This document shows, one piece after another, positions 1 through 4,992 of a stretch of DNA of 7,271 nt. The DNA is from Cloacimonetes bacterium UBA5553 (lineage in GTDB: Bacteria; Cloacimonadota; Cloacimonadia; Cloacimonadales; Cloacimonadaceae). The stretch is from positions 1-7,271 of the forward strand of contig DIMZ01000250.1 in assembly GCA_002425825.1 (NCBI GenBank), read 5' to 3'. The translations under genes were made by a program, and so were the position numbers. Each line of letters starts with the position of its first letter. Position 1 is the first letter of the stretch. The notes under the pieces are model-generated. The model made no database searches, was not told the DNA's origin, and saw only the letters and a program-made list of their open reading frames with translations.

Positions 1-107
1 TGGAGTTCTGGGGTGCTGGCGTGCTGGAGTGCGGGGGAGTCGAGAGGGCGAGAGGGCGAGAGGTCGAGAGGGCATGGCGTGCTGGAGTGCTGGTGTGCTG
101 GGGAGTC
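1..107. repeat. G-rich intergenic minisatellite built on 8-bp units
   Basis: The first 107 bases are almost all G, T, C and A in short G-rich words. GTGCTGG occurs five times, at 13, 21, 79, 87 and 95, so copies within each cluster are exactly 8 bp apart. Between the clusters sit four tandem copies of another 8-mer. The 16-bp block at 17-32 recurs exactly at 75-90, and both blocks lead into a GGGGAGTC end (34-41 and 100-107), so the array looks like two copies of one higher-order unit around the tandem core. It probably continues to the left of the window. An open frame (29-244) through it encodes low-complexity RE/GR sequence and is not believable as a gene. The function is unknown. Confidence 0.8.
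42..73. repeat. Four tandem copies of GAGAGGGC
   Basis: Copies lie at 42-49, 50-57, 58-65 and 66-73. The first, second and fourth are identical, and the third has T instead of G at its seventh base. This is the core of the G-rich array and shows the same 8-bp period as the GTGCTGG words beside it. Confidence 0.9.
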
Positions 108-123
108 AGAACTATATCAGAAC

Positions 124-153
124 TTGGCACACATTGGGTGAAAATGCTATAAG
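124..153 (+). promoter_or_regulatory. Candidate sigma70-like promoter for the serpin gene
   Basis: TTGGCA at 124-129 (5 of 6 to the -35 consensus) is followed after 18 bp by TATAAG at 148-153 (5 of 6 to the -10). A TG dinucleotide at 145-146 gives an extended -10. Transcription would begin near 160 and leave a leader of about 90 nt before the serpin ATG. A second perfect -10 word, TATAAT, lies at 209-214 but has only a weak -35 at the right distance. The promoter consensus of this phylum is not established here, so this is a pattern match only. Confidence 0.45.
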
Positions 154-174
154 CACTGAAAATCAAAACAATAT

Positions 175-186
175 AGCAGTACTGCT
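175..186. promoter_or_regulatory. Perfect 12-bp palindrome AGCAGTACTGCT, possible operator
   Basis: The 12 bases are self-complementary with no spacer. They lie just downstream of the predicted start of transcription from the 124-153 promoter and about 23 bp before the alternative TATAAT at 209-214. Either position would suit a dimeric repressor. No regulator gene is in the window, and a palindrome of this size can occur by chance. Confidence 0.3.
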
Positions 187-248
187 GATGCATTTTTGCT
201 TGACCAAATATAATATGTTCATTGAAGTGACGATAGAGGTGTAAGACA

Positions 249-2009
249 ATGAAGAAGATAGGCTTAATATTGCTGTTTTGTGTTTGCGTAACGCTATGCG
301 TGTCCCTTAATGATTTCTCTGCAACCGGCATGCCTGCGTTTGGGCAAAACTCTCGAGTATTGAACATGTCAGAGAGCAAAATTGATGCTGGTTTCGTGAG
401 GGGAAATAACCGCTTTAGTTTACAAATGCTTTCACTGTTAGATGATGAAAATGGGAATACTGTGTTATCTCCATTCAGCATCTATGTTGCGTTTTCCATG
501 GCTTATATCGGCTCCAGAAATGATACAAAGCAAGAACTACAGGAGTTGTTTGGCTTTAGTACCAGCTTCACAGAACAAAATAGTAATTACAAACAAGTGA
601 AGCAGGAACTCACAAAACTGGCAAGCAGCGGAAAAGTTGAGCTAAGTATTGCCAATTCCATTTTCTGTGAGCAGAGTAAGCAAGCGCTTATACGTGAAGA
701 GTATAGAAAATCGCTGCAGACAGACTACAATGCCGAACTAATGTATTTTAACCTGCGGGAGAAGGCAAAAAGCGTAAGAGACGTAAATAAATGGGTTGCC
801 TCGAAAACCAATAACCGCATTATGGATTTGATAGCAGAAAGAAATTTAACCCCGTCTACCATTATGTTATTGCTAAATGCAGCTTATTTTAAGGCAGATT
901 GGGCTAACAAATTCGATAAAAAGGCGAGCAGAGCAGAGTATTTCTATTTTGATCCTGCTAGGCCAACAGACAAAAAACGAGTTGACATGATGAAACATAA
1001 TGCCGGGTTTGGTTATACAAGCTCAAACAATCATCAGATACTCGAAATGCCCTATAATAATCACGACTTGAGTATGGTGTTCATCCTTCCGCAAGATAAT
1101 ACTAAGACAGACTTCTCATCCATAATGGAGTCTTTCGATATGTGGATGCGAGAAATCAGATACCAACAGGTTATTGTTACAATACCCAGCTTTGAAATCG
1201 ATTATGAAACCAAAAAGATGAGGGAGAAGCTATATTCATTGGGATTGCATCATTCATTCGATAGAAACTCAGCCGATTTTTTTGGTATGGTAAATATGAG
1301 TAAGGAAGCCAGAGACCAGATATGGATAGAGGATGTGCTGCATAAAGCATACATAAAAGTGAATGAAGAAGGCTCAGAAGCCGCTGCGGCAACAGTAATA
1401 CTATTCGGGGCTGCCCCCGGATCAGTTCCCCAAAGAAAAGTGATTCCGGTTTTCAAGGCAGATAGACCATTTTACTATCTTATTCGCCATAGACCTTCGG
1501 GTCTGATTCTATTCGCCGGAAAACTAATGCAACCTCCCGATGCAACTCTTTCGGATATGGAGAAAGTATTAATCATAGGCGACACAATGTTTGCTCAAGA
1601 AATACCAGATGAAGCGGGAGAAGGCATTGAGTCACTTCCCGTAACCGATTCCAGCGTGTTACCAACCGTGGCTTTCAAACCTACGACTATGAAAAGAGAC
1701 CATGTAAGAGATTACATCCTTCTTATGGCAACTCCGCATATCAAGCAGATTATCAACGATAAGCTTGTAATCCCAGAATTTAGTAACGATAGGTCTTACA
1801 TAAGCATTCAAAGCGTTTTTACTGATTCCGAAGGTTCCATTAGAGCGTGTAAGGTTTTGCTGTATAATATCAAGCCCTCGCAGGAATTGGAAGATAGGCT
1901 TATTAAGGCTTTCTTAGGCATAAAGCCGCGAAACATTGATAAGTCGGCACAGGTGCAACTACTTAATGCTACTTTCAAGATGGATTCTGTTTCTCGAGAC
2001 GGCTTTTGA
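249..2009 (+). CDS. Secreted serpin (serine-protease inhibitor) with C-terminal extension
   Basis: A 586-residue protein. Residues 1 to about 19 form a Sec signal (KK, then a hydrophobic stretch), so the product is exported. It has three Cys in this region but no good lipobox. Residues about 49-430 are a full serpin fold: SPFS at 74-77 with the following helix B (shutter region), NAAYFKADW at 210-218 (breach), hinge EEGSEAAAAT at 373-382, and the C-terminal signature FKADRPF at 402-408 running to GKLMQP at 424-429. The G-S-E-A-A-A-A hinge (P15-P9) is of the inhibitory type, in which the cleaved loop inserts into sheet A and traps the protease. Counting from G375 (P15) puts P1-P1' at A389-P390, with small residues around it. 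Residues 431-586 are an extra domain absent from ordinary serpins of about 400 residues. The start is supported by AGAGGT at 235-240, 8 nt before ATG. The gene is more AT-rich than its neighbours. The serpin family call is secure; the target protease is unknown. Confidence 0.93.
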   Translation: MKKIGLILLFCVCVTLCVSLNDFSATGMPAFGQNSRVLNMSESKIDAGFVRGNNRFSLQMLSLLDDENGNTVLSPFSIYVAFSMAYIGSRNDTKQELQELFGFSTSFTEQNSNYKQVKQELTKLASSGKVELSIANSIFCEQSKQALIREEYRKSLQTDYNAELMYFNLREKAKSVRDVNKWVASKTNNRIMDLIAERNLTPSTIMLLLNAAYFKADWANKFDKKASRAEYFYFDPARPTDKKRVDMMKHNAGFGYTSSNNHQILEMPYNNHDLSMVFILPQDNTKTDFSSIMESFDMWMREIRYQQVIVTIPSFEIDYETKKMREKLYSLGLHHSFDRNSADFFGMVNMSKEARDQIWIEDVLHKAYIKVNEEGSEAAAATVILFGAAPGSVPQRKVIPVFKADRPFYYLIRHRPSGLILFAGKLMQPPDATLSDMEKVLIIGDTMFAQEIPDEAGEGIESLPVTDSSVLPTVAFKPTTMKRDHVRDYILLMATPHIKQIINDKLVIPEFSNDRSYISIQSVFTDSEGSIRACKVLLYNIKPSQELEDRLIKAFLGIKPRNIDKSAQVQLLNATFKMDSVSRDGF

Positions 2010-2088
2010 GTTTGGCACTACGCGCCATCATATAGCCGTTATACGCTATTCAGACAATCTAACTCATTTTATGAAAGCGAATATCTTG

Positions 2089-2117
2089 TTGGCTTTTAGG
2101 ATTTTATCGCTTATACT
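2089..2117 (+). promoter_or_regulatory. Candidate promoter for the T9SS-secreted protein
   Basis: TTGGCT at 2089-2094 (4 of 6 to -35) and TATACT at 2112-2117 (5 of 6 to -10) are separated by 17 bp. Transcription would start near 2124, giving a leader of about 55 nt that contains the stem-loop next to the ribosome binding site. No clear terminator follows the serpin stop at 2009, so read-through from the serpin gene is also possible. Confidence 0.4.
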
Positions 2118-2152
2118 TTAATTGCGTATTTACCCACATAAACATAAAACCC

Positions 2153-2167
2153 GGCAGGGAAGCTGCC
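2153..2167 (+). other. Short GC-rich stem-loop beside the ribosome binding site
   Basis: GGCAG (2153-2157) can pair with CTGCC (2163-2167) around a 5-nt loop. The stem ends one base before the AAAGGAG Shine-Dalgarno sequence. It has no U-tract and is therefore a poor terminator. It could shape access of ribosomes to the start or stabilise the mRNA 5' end. Five base pairs is short, so chance is a real alternative. Confidence 0.3.
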
Positions 2168-2174
2168 AAAGGAG
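2168..2174 (+). promoter_or_regulatory. Shine-Dalgarno AAAGGAG that selects the second of two ATGs
   Basis: The message has ATGATG at 2177-2182. AGGAG ends at 2174, only 2 nt before the first ATG but 5 nt before the second. Normal spacing favours the second, at 2180. The choice changes the protein by one residue only. Confidence 0.65.
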
Positions 2175-2179
2175 ACATG

Positions 2180-3979
2180 ATGTATAAAAGCATAGCATTA
2201 ACCATAGTGTTGTTGTCTTTATTAGTACTTGGATTACAGGCGCAGCCGTTGTTCACTTTCGCAGTGGATGACTTGCAATCTTCGGGAAGAATAGGGAACT
2301 GGGTGTATGATCTGGATAATCCCGCCATGAATCCAATGTTTCAGCACGACGGAAATCACTTCACCTTTAGCCCTGCTCCGGCATACTTATTTCACTATTA
2401 TGCGGAGCGTTTTGTTGGTTATGGGCCAACAACAACGCTTACCTGCACTGCAGAAAACACTCCCCTAGCCAATGCTCCTGGCGAGATAACCATTCAGTTT
2501 AGTCAGTTTGACCTGGTGTCTTTCCGCCGAGTGAATACTGTAAATCCTGCTGCCCCTTGGGATACTCCCGGACAGGCAGGTGATGAGCGGGTTTATGCCA
2601 ATTCAAACGGCACAATTTCCTTTAATGGAACCCCTGTGCTATACTTGTATGGTGCATCATTTGTGATAACCACTCCCTATCCAAACGAGGCACAGCTTCG
2701 TGCACTCAATCCTGCCACCGCAACCTGGATGGGCAGCATTGGCACGGGTGCACCGCAAACCGGTTATGGCTTTGGTGAGCTTGATTTGCTTCAGTCTGAT
2801 CCTGCCTGGGCAGCCCTTTTTGCCGCCTCAAACTACAAAGTGGATATGGTGCTGGATGGAGTTACATTTGTTACTAATCCGCTTGTTGATATCGATAAGG
2901 GTTGGTACGATTTCGACCTGCACATATCCCCCGCCGCAGTACCCTTTAATGCAGTGAATGCTACTCCTGACTTATCAAACCTGCCCGAAGTATTCCCTTT
3001 CCCGGAAGCGAATGTGGAAATGGAAGTGCTGGTGGGAGTGGAGACCGGTGCAACAGACCAAATGCGCCAAATATATCTGAACGAAGTGCTGGTTGCCCCC
3101 TTGGGAGCAATTCCCGTAGGCTTGGATAGGATAATTAACAAACACTGGAAGCTGGGCAGCACAATGGAGACATTTAACGTGAATCTGAAGTTTAACGTTA
3201 ATGAGCTTGATTTTGCCAAAGCTCCCGTGGATTGGAGACTGCTGTATAGGCCTTATGACGGCGTTTGGACTATCTGGAACGACTACGTGCTATTGAATCC
3301 AAATTCCATTCAGGCGAATAATGTAAATCAGATTGGTGAATTTACCGTAGCGGCACCGCTGGATGTTCCCCTACCTGTAACGCTTAGTTACTTCAATGCC
3401 CATGTTAACGCCCAAAATCTGGCAGAGATTGCCTGGGTTACTGCCTCGGAATCAGATCTGCATGGCTTCAAAATCTATGCCGCTTCGTCCACCGGGCTAA
3501 ATGATGCTTTGTGCTTAACTCCAAATGTGATACTGGCATCAAACTCCAGTAGTGGCAGCAGCTATAGCTATGTAGCCACAGAAATCACAGAGCCGGGAAC
3601 ATGGTATTTCTGGTTAGAATCCATCGCCATAGACGGAAACAACAGCTTCTTTGGCCCCATAAACATCAGCATTGGCAGCGATCCGCAAAGCCCCTCTTTG
3701 CCCGATAGAAGCAGCATTGGCGCAGCCTATCCCAATCCATTTAGAGCGGGACAGAGCAGCAGCTTTGATGTGGTTATAAAAGCTTCAGAAAACGGTACCG
3801 TGAATATCTATAACATCGCCGGACAACTGGTAGCCAGCTATAAGGTGGATTCGGGTAGCAACCGCATTACCTGGAATGGACTTGATGGCAGCGGAAAGGC
3901 ATGCGCCAGCGGAGTGTATCTCTATAAACTGAACACTGGTGCTACTCATCAAACCCGCAAGCTGATGCTAATGAAATAA
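2180..3979 (+). CDS. Secreted protein of unknown function with T9SS C-terminal sorting domain
   Basis: A 599-residue protein. Residues 1-21 are a signal peptide likely cut before QPLF. Residues about 22-270 are a beta-rich region I do not recognise, rich in aromatic residues and prolines. Residues about 275-395 look like a second beta-sandwich ending in QIGEFTV (384-390), a style common in secreted FCB proteins. Residues 398 to about 497, starting LPVTLSYF, form a fibronectin-like domain of the type often placed just before sorting tails. Residues about 514-599 are the type IX (Por) sorting or FlgD-Ig-like domain: YPNPF at 517-521, then N-I-Y-N-I-A-G-Q-L, W-N-G-L-D-G-S-G, G-V-Y-L-Y-K-L and a basic end. 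In known T9SS cargo this tail directs passage through the outer membrane and is then cleaved. No catalytic motif is visible, so binding, adhesion or a structural role is possible but unproven. A strong terminator follows 27 nt after the stop. Confidence 0.85.
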   Translation: MYKSIALTIVLLSLLVLGLQAQPLFTFAVDDLQSSGRIGNWVYDLDNPAMNPMFQHDGNHFTFSPAPAYLFHYYAERFVGYGPTTTLTCTAENTPLANAPGEITIQFSQFDLVSFRRVNTVNPAAPWDTPGQAGDERVYANSNGTISFNGTPVLYLYGASFVITTPYPNEAQLRALNPATATWMGSIGTGAPQTGYGFGELDLLQSDPAWAALFAASNYKVDMVLDGVTFVTNPLVDIDKGWYDFDLHISPAAVPFNAVNATPDLSNLPEVFPFPEANVEMEVLVGVETGATDQMRQIYLNEVLVAPLGAIPVGLDRIINKHWKLGSTMETFNVNLKFNVNELDFAKAPVDWRLLYRPYDGVWTIWNDYVLLNPNSIQANNVNQIGEFTVAAPLDVPLPVTLSYFNAHVNAQNLAEIAWVTASESDLHGFKIYAASSTGLNDALCLTPNVILASNSSSGSSYSYVATEITEPGTWYFWLESIAIDGNNSFFGPINISIGSDPQSPSLPDRSSIGAAYPNPFRAGQSSSFDVVIKASENGTVNIYNIAGQLVASYKVDSGSNRITWNGLDGSGKACASGVYLYKLNTGATHQTRKLMLMK

Positions 3980-4006
3980 GGCATTACAAACCCCAAATAA
4001 GTATTG

Positions 4007-4030
4007 AAGCCGTCTTCGGACGGCTTTTTT
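4007..4030 (+). terminator. Rho-independent terminator with UUCG tetraloop
   Basis: AAGCCGTC (4007-4014) pairs perfectly with GACGGCTT (4019-4026) around TTCG, giving the very stable C(UUCG)G loop. A run of six T (4025-4030) follows. It lies 27 nt after the stop of the T9SS-tail protein and separates that gene from the lipoprotein gene. The upstream A residues are too few to make it clearly bidirectional. Confidence 0.95.
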
Positions 4031-4050
4031 GCTACAGCAATAAATCCGGT

Positions 4051-4073
4051 ATGAGCGAATATATATCTTGACG
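4051..4073 (+). promoter_or_regulatory. Weak promoter candidate / shared upstream motif before the lipoprotein gene
   Basis: ATGAGCGAATATATATCTTG (4051-4070) resembles 2071-2088 in front of the preceding gene. It runs into TTGACG (4068-4073), a good -35 hexamer. The expected -10 position 17 bp on (ACTGAT, 4091-4096) matches TATAAT poorly, so the promoter is uncertain. Because a strong terminator precedes it, some promoter should lie between 4031 and about 4110. Confidence 0.3.
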
Positions 4074-4124
4074 TAAATTGGGTATTATCAACTGATTGCC
4101 GAAACGTGTTCCAAGGAGGTAAAG

Positions 4125-4904
4125 ATGAGAATCAGCACTATCTTTTGTTTGTTTGTTATAGCTTTAGTGGCATTTGGTTGCACTGAGTTTAAGAAAGAAA
4201 CCAAGGACATAATTGAGTTTATACAGGGCGATGAAGCGGTTAAGGTGAATGGCGTAACGCTGAAATACCAGACAACGGATAGCCTTGCTGTGGCTTATAA
4301 AGCAGAAACCTTTTTTCTTAGCCTGAATTCCGCAGATATAAACCTTCAGGCAAACAAAACCAAACAGGCATTCCTAAAGGTTACATACTGGGAATTCGCG
4401 CCCGGTGATGCCGAGCTAAGCCTCGATGGGGTTAGCATTAAGCTATTATCAAAATCCAATAATCCTACTTACATCAGCAAGGTGGAAGGCAGCCTTCCCG
4501 AAGCTATAGCCTTGTCGCTGGCATCAGTTAGTGGCAACCTAAGCGTTTTGGGCTTTGCAGGAAACAAGGAAATAGACGTTAAAAGCATCAGTGGAGAGCT
4601 TAGCCTGCAGAACATCAGTGCGGCTTCCCTTATCCTGGAAACGGTTTCGGGCGACATTACAGCGGATAAACTAAAGATTGCTGATGGCATATACGTCAAC
4701 AGCACCAGCGGAGAGATTAGCATTACCGCATCTGAGGCAAAGAAACTATCAGCCAACACCGTTTCGGGAGACATATCGGTTAGCTCCGGATCTTATAACA
4801 GCACCAAGGCAAACAGCACCTCCGGCAACATAGACATCCAAAGCTCAAAGATTGCCAGCAAGCAACTTTCGTCTGTTTCGGGAAAGATTACTCAGAGCAA
4901 TTAG
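4125..4904 (+). CDS. Lipoprotein with DUF4097-like beta-helix repeats (putative adhesin family)
   Basis: A 259-residue protein. Residues 1-18 are a lipoprotein signal ending A-F-G before Cys19, the likely lipidated residue, so the mature protein should be membrane anchored. Residues about 20-130 are a divergent beta-rich lead-in. From 135 on there are seven turns marked by S-G: Gly at 137, 157, 176, 196, 215, 234 and 253, a period of 19-20 residues, each followed by an acidic, polar or basic residue and an alternating hydrophobic strand (for example TVSGDITA, STSGEISI, TVSGDISV). This is the pattern of the DUF4097 'putative adhesin' family, predicted to form a parallel beta-helix. Translation should be efficient: AAGGAGGT at 4113-4120 is a near-complete anti-16S match, 4 nt before ATG. 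The gene lies between a strong terminator and the phosphorylase gene 88 nt downstream. The molecular role of the family is poorly known, so 'adhesin' should be taken as a label only. Confidence 0.85.
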   Translation: MRISTIFCLFVIALVAFGCTEFKKETKDIIEFIQGDEAVKVNGVTLKYQTTDSLAVAYKAETFFLSLNSADINLQANKTKQAFLKVTYWEFAPGDAELSLDGVSIKLLSKSNNPTYISKVEGSLPEAIALSLASVSGNLSVLGFAGNKEIDVKSISGELSLQNISAASLILETVSGDITADKLKIADGIYVNSTSGEISITASEAKKLSANTVSGDISVSSGSYNSTKANSTSGNIDIQSSKIASKQLSSVSGKITQSN

Positions 4905-4927
4905 GACAAGCCGCAAGCAGATTTCGC

Positions 4928-4933
4928 TTGACA
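4928..4933 (+). promoter_or_regulatory. Consensus -35 hexamer TTGACA before the phosphorylase gene
   Basis: The 88-nt gap between the lipoprotein stop and the phosphorylase start contains a perfect TTGACA, 60 nt before the ATG. The bases 16-18 bp downstream (around 4951, GCATTG) do not resemble a -10 box, so this is at best half a promoter. No terminator hairpin is visible in the gap, which leaves co-transcription with the lipoprotein gene possible. Confidence 0.25.
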
Positions 4934-4980
4934 ATATATCCGCTCTTTCGGCATTGAAGGAAGCGCAAAATGCGCACATA

Positions 4981-4984
4981 AGGA
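4981..4984 (+). promoter_or_regulatory. Shine-Dalgarno AGGA that sets the phosphorylase start
   Basis: TAAGGA ends at 4984, 8 nt before ATG 4993. The same frame is open back to a stop at 4831-4833, but upstream it offers only TTG and CTG codons without a ribosome binding site, so 4993 is the best start. Confidence 0.6.
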
Positions 4985-4992
4985 ACACGTTA

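Noticed and set aside
1..107. CRISPR array
   Set aside because: The repeats are 8-bp units in direct tandem and in G-rich words, with no 24-40 bp repeats separated by unique spacers of constant length.
29..244. 71-residue open frame through the G-rich repeat
   Set aside because: Its first half is translated minisatellite (Arg, Glu and Gly runs), there is no ribosome binding site, and it ends within the serpin leader. It is an accident of repeat DNA.
2075..2112. Inverted repeat AAGCGA ... TCGCTT as a serpin terminator
   Set aside because: Only 6 bp of stem around a loop of about 25 nt and no T-tract, too weak to call a terminator.
2833..3219. 128-codon minus-strand open frame inside the T9SS-protein gene
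   Set aside because: Serine/threonine-rich shadow of the + strand coding frame, with no ribosome binding site or domain.
4834..4992. Upstream extension of the phosphorylase frame into the lipoprotein gene
   Set aside because: The frame is open, but it has only TTG/CTG starts without a Shine-Dalgarno. The ATG at 4993 has AGGA 8 nt upstream and already covers the conserved N-terminal region.
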